Source: Turbatrix aceti (Eukaryota > Nematoda > Chromadorea > Rhabditida > Panagrolaimidae). From it: a stretch of DNA of 64,000 nt. The DNA lies in NCBI GenBank assembly GCA_963969345.1, contig OZ017770.1, forward strand, positions 11,030,180 to 11,094,179, given 5' to 3'. Made by a program: the position numbers and the translations under genes. This document shows, in pieces, positions 10,918 through 23,600 of this stretch; position 1 is the stretch's first letter, and each line of letters starts with the position of its first letter. The notes beneath the pieces are model-generated. The model did not search any database and was not told the DNA's origin. It saw nothing but the letters and a program-made list of their open reading frames with translations.

Positions 10918-11790
10918 CCGCATCTACGGCCATGCGGCTGGGGTCCCCACCACCCCGCGTACTACCCTCCCCAGCCTTTCGACCCTGCTCGCCGCGACTT
11001 CGAGGCGTTCTCGGGTCAGCTCGAAATTTACTTCATGAACAAGAAGGTAACCGAGGACGCCGACAAGCGTGGCATTCTCCTAAATTGCCTCGGCACCAAG
11101 GCTTTCCAAGCGCTGCGAGCCTGGGTGAAGCCGAAGAAAGTCAAGGACGAAACGTTCGTCTCCCTGGAAGCAATCCTGCGGAAGCGCTACAGCAAGGCTA
11201 CGGACAAGCGGCTTGCGCGAGCAACCCTCCAGCGGACACGGCAGGAAGCGAACGAGAGCGACGACACGTACATACTGCGGATGTCCGTTCTCGCAGCCGA
11301 TTGCGGTTATACGGACGAGACGGACGCAGTGCTCAGCATCATCGCAGGTCTTCGAAATAACGACCTCCGCTCGTTCGTCTTTCGTCCAGAGAACTCCAAG
11401 GACACGGTCGAGTAACTCCAGCAGCTGGTCCACAACTATAACGTTCAGGACAAATTCCAGCGTTCCATGCAACAGGAAACCAGACAGATGCCAGCAGCGA
11501 TTCATAGGACTTTCGACTCTAAGCGACCTAAATCTACACAGACCTGTAGATGGTGCGGCAGCCGCAGCACCCACTCACGGGTGAGCTGCTGGGCCTTCGA
11601 CAAGAGCTGCGTAATCTGCCGGAAAAAAGGGCACTTCGCAAAAGTCTGCAAATACCGAGATGCAAAGAATCCACATCACAGCTCCACAGAAAGGAGTGAC
11701 TCCGACGGTGAACACGATAGAAAAAACAAGAAACGGCAAAATCATCGGACTATCGTCATAAGCGGCATAATCGGCACGCAAAACAGGTGA
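10918..11790 (+). pseudogene. gag: Gag-like gene of a Ty3/gypsy-type retrotransposon, broken
   Basis: The frame is open from about 10918 and includes PFDPARRDFEAFSGQLEIY, a typical start of the Gag core domain of gypsy-like elements. The core continues to 11412, where an in-frame TAA stops it; the same frame resumes at once and runs to 11790. The second part ends in two Cys/His knuckles: CRWCGSRSTH...C and CVICRKKGHFAKVC (C-X2-C-X4-H-X4-C), the nucleic-acid-binding part of Gag. No in-frame ATG was found for the N-terminus, and an in-frame stop lies at 10915. The copy is therefore inactive. The coding sequence is markedly more GC-rich than its surroundings. Confidence 0.75.
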
Positions 11791-12261
11791 AAGATTACGA
11801 GTACGAGGCGATATTAACGTTAAGTTCCCCACATAACTTTGGTTCCCCACAAAGTTCCCCCCCCCCGAGTTCCCCACAACAGCGACGCCTTATGTGGGGA
11901 ACTCGATCCCCCATAGATGGTTAACTTCCCCATATCGCAAATGGGGGAACCCAACCTCCATGACAAAAAATGTGATGTGGGGAATTCAGATTGCAAATTT
12001 CTCCTTGGAGGGGACCTCAACACGCACACGTTAAGTTCCCCAGCTCCCGTTCCGGAGGTTAGGTTCCCAAAGAGTCCGAACTTGAATAGCACCGTTTTTT
12101 AGTTCACCCCAAGGTTGGGGAACTACATATACGTCATATTGGTACACAACATGGATGAGGAACTAAAAGTTTGTACGATTTAGTTCCCTATTCCGTATCG
12201 ATGTATATTTGTGAATTTAGGCATACTTACAGTAAGAAGAGGGGGGGAACTAAAAGTATGT

Positions 12262-13180
12262 CAATTAAAAGGGACTCTGCGAGCCGATTTGAGGTCGGCG
12301 ACCCAGCTATTTTACAACTTCAAATGTTTTGTGCCCAAGTTGTAGGGGGGCCTATGGGAGACTCCAAATGGGCCATAATAGATTTTTCAGATGCCGGATT
12401 CTGGAGCTAGGGCTTCTCGAATGTTTTGACGTCAAAATTTCAAACTGCTTCTAAAAATCTGATGTTTGGCATACAGGGGTATCTTGGCACGAGAAATCGA
12501 CTGGTGTATTCCGATTTTTCAAAAAACATCTGACTTTTTTAAAAAAATTGATTTTCTTCGATTTACCTGTTTTTACCGTCAAAAATTGGCTGTGGCGTCC
12601 GAGAGAGGATCCTCCAGCGGGTTTTGACACCGGAATCTGAAAGCCCGTCTTTTTTGACGTCGATTGAGGTATTACACAAAAAAAATTATGTCCCTTTATT
12701 TGACCAACACTAGGCTTGTATGGCGCGCACTTGGTAAAAAAACACCTTTGTCGAGTTTCCGAAATGAATATTTTTATAGTTGGAAAAATCTAATTTGTGG
12801 TTTCCGGGGGTATTTTGGCACGAGAAATCGACTGGTGTATTCAGATTTCTCAAAAAACATCTGATATTTATGAAAAACTTGATGGTTGATGTTTTACCGT
12901 TATTTACCGTCACAAAAATGGCTGCAGCGCCCAAGGGCAGGTCTTCCAGGCAGGTTTGATGCCAGAATCGGTTTCCCCATCTTTTTCGACGTCGATTGAT
13001 GTATAACACAGAAAAATTGAGGTGCCTTTCTTTGACCATAGCCAGGTTTTTATCGCGCGCACTAGGTACAAACACCCTTTTTTTGCGTCATTGACCGAAA
13101 AAGACGTGGGCGCTTTTGTTTTATGTGCTTACGGTCACCTGGGTATGTTTAGACAGGTCCCAAAAATTGTTTTTAGCGAC
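12262..13180. repeat. Left arm of the palindrome, two units of about 330 bp
   Basis: This is the inverted partner of about 13280-14254. A 66-codon frame at 12664-12864 recurs with an identical translation at 13642-13842 on the other strand. That follows from the palindrome and is not evidence for a protein. The internal repeat can be followed from the two occurrences of GCACGAGAAATCGACTGG at about 12488 and 12818. Confidence 0.8.
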
Positions 13181-13279
13181 TTGCGCTCCTTATCAGATAA
13201 TTGAAGCGGTAAATTACGATATTTCAGTTTCATGTTTTTTTAATGCCAGTGACAATACACAAAATAATCGGATGATCAG

Positions 13280-14254
13280 CGCAAGTCGCTAAAAACAATA
13301 TTTAGGACATGCCTGAACACACCCAGGTGACCGTGAGCACATAAAACAAAAATTGGCTTCAGGGCTTTTTTTTGAACATGACTCCTGTTACGCGCGCCCA
13401 CGTCTTTTTCGGTCAATGACGCAAAAAAAGGTGTTTGCACCAAGTGCGCGCGATAAAAACCTGACTATGGTCAAAGAAAGGCACCTCAATTTTTCTGTGT
13501 TATACATCAATCGACGTCGAAAAAGATGGGGAAACCGATTCTGGCATCAAAACTGCCTGGAAGATTCTCCCTTGGGCGCTGCAGCCATTTTTGTGACGGT
13601 AAATAACGGTAAAACATCAACCATCAAGTTTTTCATAAATATCAGATGTTTTTTGAGAAATCTGAATACACCAGTCGATTTCTCGTGCCAAAATACCCCC
13701 GGAAACCACAAATTAGATTTTTCCAACTATAAAAATATTCATTTCGGAAACTCGACAAAGGTGTTTTTTTACCAAGTGCGCGCCATACAAGCCTAGTGTT
13801 GGTCAAATAAAGGGACATAATTTTTTTTGTGTAATACCTCAATCGACGTCAAAAAAGACGGGCTTTCAGATTCCGGTGTCAAAACCCGCTGGAGGATCCT
13901 CTCTCGGACGCCACAGCTAATTTTTGACGGTAAAAACAGGTAAATCGAAGAAAATCAATTTTTTTAAAAAAGTCGGATGTTTTTTGAAAAATCGGAATAC
14001 ACCAGTCGATTTCTCGTGCCAAGATACCCCTGTATGCCAAACATCAGATTTTTAGAAGCAGTTTGAAATTTTGACGTCGAAACATTCGAGAAGCCCTAGC
14101 TCCAGAATCCGGCATCTGAAAAATCTATTATGGCCAATTTGGAGTCTCCCATAGGCCCCCCTACAACTTGGGCACAAAACATTTGAAGTTGTAAATTAGC
14201 TGGGTCGCGGCCTTCACCTTATTCCAAAATCGGCTCGCAGAGTCCCTCTTAAAG
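13280..14254. repeat. Right arm of the palindrome
   Basis: Inverted copy of 12262-13180. It differs by a few substitutions and by an extra segment near 13350-13400 that the left arm lacks. Confidence 0.8.
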
Positions 14255-14940
14255 TTCCCCATCTAATCCCGCTTTCAGGGGGAGCTTAAAATGCACAACG
14301 TTTAGTCCCCCACTTAAGAGGGGAACTAAAAGTTTGTGCGATTAAGCATACCACTAATATTTAGGCTCACTTAGAGTAAGAACCAGAGGGGAACTTAAAG
14401 TATGTCAGTTAAAGTTCCCCACGCAAAGGTCATTGTGAACAACTTAAAAAAACCGAAAATAACAACATAAGTTTAAAACCCGTGTTCAAAAATATCCAGT
14501 TTTGTCCCCAAATTTTATCTTGACAATTACTTGCAAGCAATTACGATAAACGAACAACTAACAAAACAAACATAATCAGCTTACACTCACATCAGGCACG
14601 AATTGAATCAAAGATAAAACGCCGAAACTCGCAAAGCGATGCACAAAAAGCGGGAAAACAGACATGCTCAAAAGGCTGGAAATCGCGCGCGTTTGAGGAC
14701 GCACATCATTGAGCAAAAAAAACAAGTATGCACATAGTTCTTTTTTGCATAGGGGGAAACCTAACCATCTATGGGGGATCGAGTTCCCCACCAAGAGGAT
14801 AGGGTGGGGAACTGAATGAGGGTGGGTATCGACATGTGGGGTATGGGGAACTTAAAGTAAATACAGACTCACAGGAGACAGATGACTCTGGTAGCGACGA
14901 CGACACAGGCTACATCTGACGGATTCACGCAGTAAAGGAA

Positions 14941-15684
14941 TCCAAACTACCTCCGATAGACAGCGAAGCCCCCCTCATTGTGAAGGTAAGCATCAACGGA
15001 TTTTCAGTGAAGATGGAACATGACACGGGGACTTGCTCGTCGATCGTCGACTACAGAACGTGGGAGCGCATCGGTCGACCCGAGCTTTACCCGCCGCCAA
15101 GGAATATCAAAGGATACCAGAACCAGCCCCTCAACCTCATGGGCCGCGCAGCAGTAACGGTAAGTAGAGACGGCAAGGACTTCAACCTTTGGTTGCTGGT
15201 CTCTCGTGAGAAGTCAGAACCGATATTGGGCCGACCATGGATACGAGCCCTGAGTATTAAATCATATCACGTGTTAGCTGTCCACACCGAAGAAGCCACA
15301 CACCCCCAGATGCACGAATCACCAGGCACCCAGGACTTCCCGTTTCAGAATAAGAACAGAAGAAGCAGCGAAATCGACAAAATCTACAAAAAACCAATAG
15401 AAAGTGCTACAGTCAGCACCATGGTTCCAGAGCAGCAAGAGCGCCAGATCTTCAAAATCTACATACCCGCCGAAAATCAGCATAAGCATCCTAATCAACC
15501 AGATCGACAGTCGGTGACTAGTGAAAGTCCCGACAAGCATTGCCAATTAACGGAAACGTCGAAATCATCTAAATCAACGGAAGCATCGAAATCCCTGCAC
15601 TCGACAAAATCGACAGAGCCTAAGGCAGGCCAGTCCCGTTCCCAGCACTATGCACCCCCGGTCATGGCAGTTAACTCAAAATAA
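14941..15684 (+). pseudogene. Retroviral-type aspartic protease region of the gypsy remnant
   Basis: The frame contains VSINGFSVKMEHDTGTCSS. This has the catalytic DTG triad of retropepsins in its usual setting, followed by ILGRPWIRAL, the matching C-terminal part of the protease fold (normally LG.xW/DxL). About 120 further residues are low-complexity (Ser/Lys/Thr-rich). An in-frame TGA lies just upstream at about 14919. It belongs with the gag remnant before the palindromic insertion. No reverse transcriptase, RNase H or integrase follows, so the element is truncated. Confidence 0.7.
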
Positions 15685-16129
15685 CTCAAAATTGTAAATG
15701 TATTTACATGTGTCGAACAACAAATATACAAAACTCAGCCAAAAATAATAAAATTGTAAATCAGTTATTTCTTTTGTGTAGCCGTGCAATAGAGAATTAC
15801 TATAACCAAAAAACAAGTTTGACGCGCAAGTAAAAGTAAAAAAAGAATGTCTTTCTACAGTTTTTTTTATTTTCAATCCCCCTTTATTGCTATTATCTCA
15901 AACAATTACGGGGAAATTGCATTTAGAAAAATATTGTTGAGCTTCAAAAATCTGGCTCTACATTTTTTATAATACAGGTAAACGATCCACCCCTCCCTTG
16001 AATATGTCAATTTAAATTTAAAGTTTTTTTATTTTTTGCATATAAGTGACAATAAACAAAAAAACTTCTTTGGCAATAGTATATGCATAAATAGTAGACC
16101 AAATTAAGACACTCCAAATATTATTACAG
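15685..16129. other. AT-rich intergenic
   Basis: No gene or structured element seen. It contains the end of the retrotransposon remnant and the likely 3' UTR of the minus-strand gene that starts at 17647. Confidence 0.5.
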
Positions 16130-17647
16130 TCATAAAGGTTGCAATACGATACCTCCCGTCTTTTCATGCGTGTAAGAAGGAGGAACGTAAGGATCTTGTT
16201 GAAATCCACAATCGTAATATTCGTACTTGGGATAGGCAAAATATTTTGAATTAAAATAGGCAAAGTGTGCGTTGTTCGTCATCTGATCGCCAGGCAGTCC
16301 CATATTATTGGCAAACTGCATGTGATGAACGGCGTACTCAGGACCCGGGCCACCGTTGCTTGTCTGGATCATCTGGGATGCAGGGGGAAGACCAGGCCGG
16401 GGATGAGGTTGATTGCTGTTATTGGTAAACGTAATCACATGGTGACCGTTAGTTTGCTGTGGCATGGTGGATTGTTGTTGCTGTTGTTGGGTGAGTTGTT
16501 GAGGAGGCAAGACCTGGGGGTGATCGGATGTTTGATTGCCGTTGTCGTTGGACGCACCCGATGGCATGGATACGATCATTCTGCAAACAATGTCGTAATT
16601 AAGTTGCTTGATAAATGAAAAGAAAAAATCTTACCCCATGTGGCCATTGGAATTCCCGTGATGCTGGATGACACGAACGGAAGGTATCACTTGATGCCTG
16701 GGTCCACTATTGGCGTCCATGCCGTTCGGCATACCGTTGATAGCAACTATCCTAGCTTGCGGAGGTCCTTGGTTTTGCTGCTGTGAAGGTGCTTGGTCTG
16801 AGGACTGTGATTGCTGAATTGTAACAAGGTTGGCAACCGTCTGAAGACTGTTCCCCTCGTTTTCCAGTGTTCTCCTCTTAGCCATCATGAATTCGTAATT
16901 CTGGCTACTGTCAAAGTGTCTTTTAATCATCTGAAGAATATTCATTTCATATTTTTGAATAAAAATCAAGCTATGAGATCTTACATTTCGTTCGGGAGTG
17001 GGAATGGTTGGAGGCAATTCAAAGGTAGTCGCATTGTTACACCGTTTTTTTGCACACAGAGCCCCAGTCATGTAACGGTTGTCAAAAAACCGCTTGTCCA
17101 GGCATACTAAGCACACTTGGCAGTCAGGCATTCGGCAGTCGTCGCAGTTATTGCATCCAATCCTAGCTTTGAACGTTGGAGCGTCTCTCTGTATAAAAAA
17201 CAATATTTGTAAGAAAAAAAATATTCTCATTGTGCTACCAACCTGTAATCGATTTTCCAGTACACGAAGACACCTTCTTTCGATGCATGATTGCTTTTTT
17301 ACGCCTGGACCACCAAATTGTGGACTATCCTGGCAGTACGTACACGTTCCACACGGCTTGCACTGGCATCCACGACATACGCCACATCTCTGTGACCTAT
17401 TCATTGCACTGTTATTTGATGGCGTTGATGGGTTGTTTGCCGCCGTTGTACTCGATGAACCCGGCATTGAACCAATCTGGTTTCGGTATGTTGAGATTTG
17501 ATGGGGATAGGGAGAGACATTAGGTGCTAAATATTGCGCTGATAAAGCCATGGAAGAATTTGCCATCATAGGCATGAGTGTGGGATGATTTTGGGATTGC
17601 ATAGAACCATTGATTATAATTGGTCCTACTGATGTCAGTGTAGTCAT
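16130..17647 (-). CDS. Tandem CXXC zinc-finger protein
   Basis: Four exons on the minus strand (17647-17243, 17188-16985, 16930-16635, 16580-16130) join in phase to a 451-residue protein; all three introns are 54 nt. The first CXXC finger (about 88-126) has CGVC, CRGC, CGTC, CTYC, then QFGGPGVKKQSC and CIERRC, including the KQxC part that marks CpG-binding fingers. A second finger (about 147-185) keeps the eight cysteines but lacks the FGG loop, like the non-CpG-binding CXXC domains of MBD1. The rest is Asn/Gln/Pro-rich. No PHD, SET or methyltransferase domain is present. The expected role is a nuclear chromatin factor reading unmethylated CpG (inferred from family). The start ATG lies four bases behind an acceptor (TTTTTTAG), so an untranslated or trans-spliced leader precedes it. 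The exact ortholog is unclear. Confidence 0.85.
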
Positions 17648-20600
17648 TATGCTAAAAAAGCGAAGCAAAATTACTTTTTGTTCACGTTTCAAAAAAAATC
17701 GCGCAGCCCGTCAGAAAAATAGGAGTAAACAATGTATTTAACAGAAAAGTTGAGATTGTGTAACGACGAATTATGGAAAAAAATATTCTAGTATAATTAG
17801 TAACGTTCAATGACAACGAGGAAGAGTAAAAAGATATAAAACACTATTTGTCGTCGTCGTTAGGCACGTAGTAGAGATAGATGGTACCTACTATCTATGT
17901 ATATCGCATAACTCGAGAATTTTCCTACTTTTGGTGCTATTGCACATTCAACATACAATCGTTCATTGAAGGTCACTGTAACATACCAGTTTGATTAACA
18001 ATCTAACATTCATTTTTGGCACATGAAGAAACATAGGAATGAGTAGTGAAATGGGAAAATAATAAATATGAGTATGTATGACCAAAAACGGAAACTAATA
18101 AAAAAACGTGTTTCAAATTTTTGAACTCTTTAAGTCCCCCAAGTTTTTTTTTAATTATTAAGTTTATTTGTACAATAGGTAAAAGCAAGAAAAAAATCAA
18201 TCAACATTTTTTGTACGTTTTTTTGGTTTGACCTCTAATGCAACATGAAAAATAACAAAAAAAGCAAAGGTGTATATGTACGCGTCCATATATGGTTGCA
18301 CATGTGTTCTACAATAGCTCAAGCAAAAATCATACATGTGTGTTGCGCGCCATTCATTGTAAGCCTTTGTATATGCAAAATTCAACGAAAACGACGACGA
18401 CAACGATGATGATGACAGTCATTTATCGCTGTCATTTTCAATTTTTCATGACACAAAATCGCAAATCAAACACAAGTATGGTGTCATACCACAAGCTTGT
18501 GTTGTCGGTTATGTTGCTCGACTGACCATGCTTATATAACCAAAATATAAATAAATATAATCATGACTCTTGTGTTTGCATGCGTAAAAGCTTATCTTTT
18601 TCTTATTTTTTTCAATGAGAGACAAATAATGATAATGACCTACACAAAGTATTTAAATATATGTGACCCGGTGAGACACGATAATCGTGAGCATAGTGTA
18701 TAGTAACTGATAAGGGGAAGTAATGCGAAGTAAGGGTTAAAAAAATTCTGAGAACAAAAAAAAACAAAGGCGGTAAAACATCATTTCTGCAAAATTTAAT
18801 TAACAAAATTAAAATTTGAAAGTCATGAAAAAAATACAATAGGTACAAAAAGTTTATACGCGACATTGAACATAAGATTTTTTTTATTTTTAGAACAAAT
18901 AGAATGTATAGACTTTGTGATGACTTTATCCCTGATTCCTTTTCCATAATTTTTTTTTTCGACACCCCTGCAACTCTCTCCTACTCGTAGTATAAACGAT
19001 CAACATTATGACACACTATGCACATGGGTTTTGTGCACCGCGCAATCCTACGAAACTCCGACGAACGCACAGTGTGGCCAAGTAAAAATAGGGTCAAATG
19101 ACTAAACAAGGAGAAAAAAAAAGCCTCCCTCTCCCCTCTTCCACGACCCCGCGACCACCACGACCACGACCAACTTATGTGTCTTTGTAGGTGGACAGTC
19201 AGTAGTGACAATGAAAACAAAAGAGTGCACGGAATGGTGACACAAGTACACATTTTTCTGTTCTGTTCTGACTGACCACTTTCATTCCAAGAAAACGAAA
19301 GAACAATCCATGAATATATGTATTAAAAAAGAGAGGGGGGAGGTTGTAGGAAGAAAGAAACAACGACGCATTTTCGCATATAATGTGTTTGCCCGAAATG
19401 GTAGTAGAAACATTTTCGGTACCATCATCTTTTAAAAATCTTTTTGCAATATAAAAAAATCAAACTATTAAAATTGGGTAAAAAATTGATTTTTAGCATT
19501 CCAAAGTTCTTCCTTTTTTGAATGAATGTTTGACTTCGATAAACTTTTTTTGGGCAGTGTCACCATATTTGTGTCATTCTTCTACCAATTATTAGCGAAT
19601 ATTGCAATGAACTAGAGGAAGACACAAATATTACGACATTTTTTTGAAAAACTCTTTTCATCTTTCCTCTACGTAGAGAAGAAAGGGGTATTAAATCTAT
19701 CTGGTATTCCATAGTCAGCACAAAATAATCGGTTTTGAAAACATTACTAGGCAAAAAAATATTAAAATGAAAAGCAGTGAAACACGCTGAAAGTTATTCA
19801 GAGTGAGAATAATTGACGCTCCCTATCATACCAAAAATTAAACAAATCTAAATGATCATTCTAAAAGTATATCAAAAGTATATTTGCTCTGAGTAAGCAA
19901 AAAAATAGTGATCAAGTTCGAGAATCAAAAAAATTAAAAAAAAATTAGGCTACGATTTCAAAAAAAGTAAAAAAATTTTTGACCATGCGGGAAAGTGTAT
20001 TTATTTTGGTTGGTATTTTGGTTTGCGTCGGCTTTTACCCTTCTCTCTGCATCTTCCCCCTTTCTGTACCTATACATCAACACAAAATATTATACTACCC
20101 TTTACGTTTCTTATTCTAACCTTTAGAATGAACTGTACGTATTGTCGTTTTTCAAGACATAGACTATTGACTATATTTGTGCGCAGCATTTGACCTCGGA
20201 TTTTATCCATTGCAATGGTCGTTTGTAGAGTCAAACTGACCACTTTCTTGCTACCCGTCGTTTGTGTTGTCGTAAGACAAAATAAGGCGAGAGAGAGGAA
20301 AAAAAGAGAGACTCAAAAACGTACACTCATAAATGGTTGTGATGTATAATGACATGCTTATGGATAGTTGATTGATTAATTAATGAAAAAATGAGGAACA
20401 AAAAATTCAGAAAAAATACATTACTCCTATTATGTCAAAAATGATGGGGGGAATAAGAAAGAACATAGTAGATGTAAGGAGAGAGGAGAGGAAAAAGGGT
20501 ATTGAATGTCATTAAAATCAAATCTGTGACACTGACTGAACTGAATGAATAGAATGCCCTCCTGCTCTCCTCTCCTTCCGTCACTCAGTCTGCTTGCCCT

Positions 20601-23600
20601 CAATCAAAAATAACTTGCACATTTGTTTTGGTACAACACTGCATGCTTTTCATGCAATTCAAGTACATACAAAAGAAATATGTTGCAATATGTTATATTT
20701 CTGGAAAAAAAAGAAAATAACAAAGCTGCTTCTGGAAATAGGAATAAAATTGCCTGATTGATTTGGCTTTTATCTACAAATTAGTATTTGAAATTTATTT
20801 TCTATTCACAAAATACTGTAGGGATTAGCTGTGTAAATTCAATCAGAAAACTGTTATATTTTCCATTAAAAGAAAAATTTTGTCTGTACTTTCTAACTTC
20901 TTTTCAAAAAAGTGCTAAATCCATGATTATGGACTGATTAAAGCTATAAACTGAGGAGCAAAAGACGAGTTTTGTCCATTTTTTGGTCCCATTTCAATCG
21001 TGTTGTAGAAAAATTCCAGCATTTAAAGAAAAAGAAGTACGCATCAGATAACTTTAAAAAATTTAATAATGGACGAAAATGCACTTCATTCGCATCAACA
21101 ACTTACTCAAATATGTTCTTTTTTTTCTAGATCTATATTTTTTTTAAAATTATTGTTGAAATAGGAGTAAAAAATGCAATAAGGGTGCCCTTTCTTTTTC
21201 AGAATACAATGGGTGTGTTGCAAAAACAACCAGGCATCAAGGAAATTGTACGTATGACAAAAAAAGTACCGATCGTTTTATTTTAAACAGCAAGAACTAA
21301 AAAATCGTACCAATTATGCAAGCTAGCTGTTGTGATTCGTCATCAAACAGATTTTTATGTCTTGTTTTACCAAAAGGGGGGGGGGAAGAGTAAGAGAAAA
21401 ATTTTGCAAGAACGTGATCCTCATTTCTTAGTGGTCAGAGAAGGGAATCTCGAAGTGGTATATTTATTTTGAGAAAAGACGAAAGAAAGCAAAAAGGTAT
21501 ATAGTCGGTTCTCGTTTGTGTTTACGAATTGGGGGACGTCCTACCCTACTATGTTCAACAAAACTATAAGAATGGACATATTAAGAAAAGTAAGCGTAGG
21601 GTATGTAAGAAGCACTGACCAACTAACCCGACGGGGCTAGAGCCAGCTTGCTAGGCTAACAGACAAGACTGACTGGTCATAACATATCTACACATTTGTA
21701 ATATTTTTCTAAAGTTGTTCAATTGGGGAAAAATGTGCCATATGGGTGATTTATAAAAATGTCAAATGTGATAATCGATTTTGATTGGATTAACTTTTAT
21801 GTGTATTTTTTAGAGGGAATAAAATGAAAGAAATGTTGTTTTGCCCGCTTTCGAAAATCGTAGACTAAAAATTTTTAATAACACCCATTAGGCCCAAAGC
21901 TCGACAGCAATGCGAACGAATAAAACAAGAGAACAATCATGATGTTGCATTACATTTGCACGCAGACAAACACAAAAATGTTTTTTACGCTTTCTTGTTC
22001 AACAATGGCAAAGACAAGCACGTTATATTGTAGTATACTGTAGCCCTATCACTTTGCAGTTCGCATTTTTTTCTTCATGTCCGACAACTAAACAAGACGA
22101 TAGACAATTCATAGGATAATGTTTTGATTGTAGACTGACAACATTGTACACATATTTTATTTCCATTGTATCGTCGTGTTTACTCATACCATCGAACAAT
22201 GACTAGGTATTGTAAGCACAAAAAAATAAAGATGATGGAAAAATGCTTAGAAAAATTTTTTATTGTGGTCAACAAAATGGATAAGTGGGGATCGAAGTTG
22301 CTTTAGAGAATTGAATTTTTTTTCATATTTTCAAATTTACTATTTGAAAGAAAAAAATTTTGAGATCATTTTTTTGAGGAAGAATAATTAGATATTTTTA
22401 TTACAACGGTGAACAAGAGCAAAAAAATGAAAAAAGCCAGACATATTGTGGCTAGTTGTAAACAATTCTCGTCATTTATTTATATGCTCGACACATTTTA
22501 CCGACTATCAGTTGTAAACGAAACAAGTAGTACAGTTTTTTTTGAAAATTATTACAAATTGTAAATTGAAACGAGAACAAAAAAATTAACCAAAGAACAA
22601 AAAAAATTGTTCCTTTCCCATTAAAGGCGTGCTCACAGGTTGGGTGGCCGGTCATCAAGCGGTCAACGCAATAATATTATTATGTTCATCGTTGGTCGTG
22701 CAAAAAACATGCGTACACAACTCACACCCTGTATTGAAAGGAGTTATGTGATGGCCATAGGGCCTTAGTTTCCCCCTCGTTCTTCTTCTTCGTCTTCTTC
22801 ATCCCCCCTGAAAATAACGTTTCAATCCACGCACTTTAAACTCTTCATTTCTCGACAGTCATCATCGATGGATGTATTGACTGTCCGTTTTTAGCAAAAA
22901 TATGAAAAGGAAAACTCAACACCATTGCCCACTCTGTTGTTAAATTGTAAATAAAATGTACACAGTTTACAAAATTCTTTCTCGCTTGACAAAACTCAAG
23001 ACAAAAAAGCTACTTTTATGCAAAAAAAGAAGAATATTCTACGTTTTATAGCATTAAAAACGAAAGGTATAAAATTTATAATACTACAATTTTTTTTGTA
23101 CACAATAGGTTTGAAAAATCACAATGATCGTAACTGTATTTTTTAGATGTCGGACGACCATTTTTTTCTCTTTGTTTTTTTTGATAATAAAAAATTGGAA
23201 TAATGGTTTTATGTGTAAGAACCATCACCATGTACGGTTAATAAAACAAACCAAGACTGATTGACAGATATCTATTTTCACATAGCTTATTTCTTTTCTC
23301 TCACAATTTTATGCTTTCCATCGTTGTTCGTTGCATTTTAACGCTGTCACCTGACCATCATGTTGTTTATAAAGCTATAAATACTCGATTTTTTTGTTTT
23401 ATTTTAGAACTTCATTTATGGTTAACGCTCTTATACCCCCCTCCTCTCTCTTTTCCACTTTGTCATGCAGTTGTGCTATCAATGAGCAAGTCACAAACAG
23501 ATAATAAAGACGATAAAAAAATTCATTCACAGAAAAATAAATAAAAAAAATTTCCAGTTGCACAAAAAAATAAAAAAATAAAAACTTTAGGGAATTTGTA

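Larger units (their letters stand above)
11824..14851. mobile_element. Palindromic DNA element inserted in the retrotransposon (TTAA flanks)
   Basis: A 3.0-kb insertion lies between gag and the protease region. It is flanked by TTAA at 11820-11823 and 14852-14855, and begins and ends with GTTCCCCA and its complement. The terminal inverted repeats include a shared stretch GGGGAACTCGATCCCCC with the following ATAGATGG (left about 11896, right about 14770). Inside, two arms of about 0.95 kb (about 12262-13180 and 13280-14254) are inverted copies around a loop of about 100 bp. Each arm is made of two diverged units of about 330 bp sharing GCACGAGAAATCGACTGG. The AGTTCCCC motif recurs many times near the ends. 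No transposase frame exists. TTAA target sites are typical of piggyBac, Kolobok and Sola3 elements; which group applies cannot be decided here. Confidence 0.75.

Noticed and set aside
12710..13796. 121- and 147-codon frames with near-identical translations on opposite strands
   Set aside because: They are the same DNA in the two arms of the palindrome. Their similarity follows from the inverted duplication and does not indicate a conserved protein.
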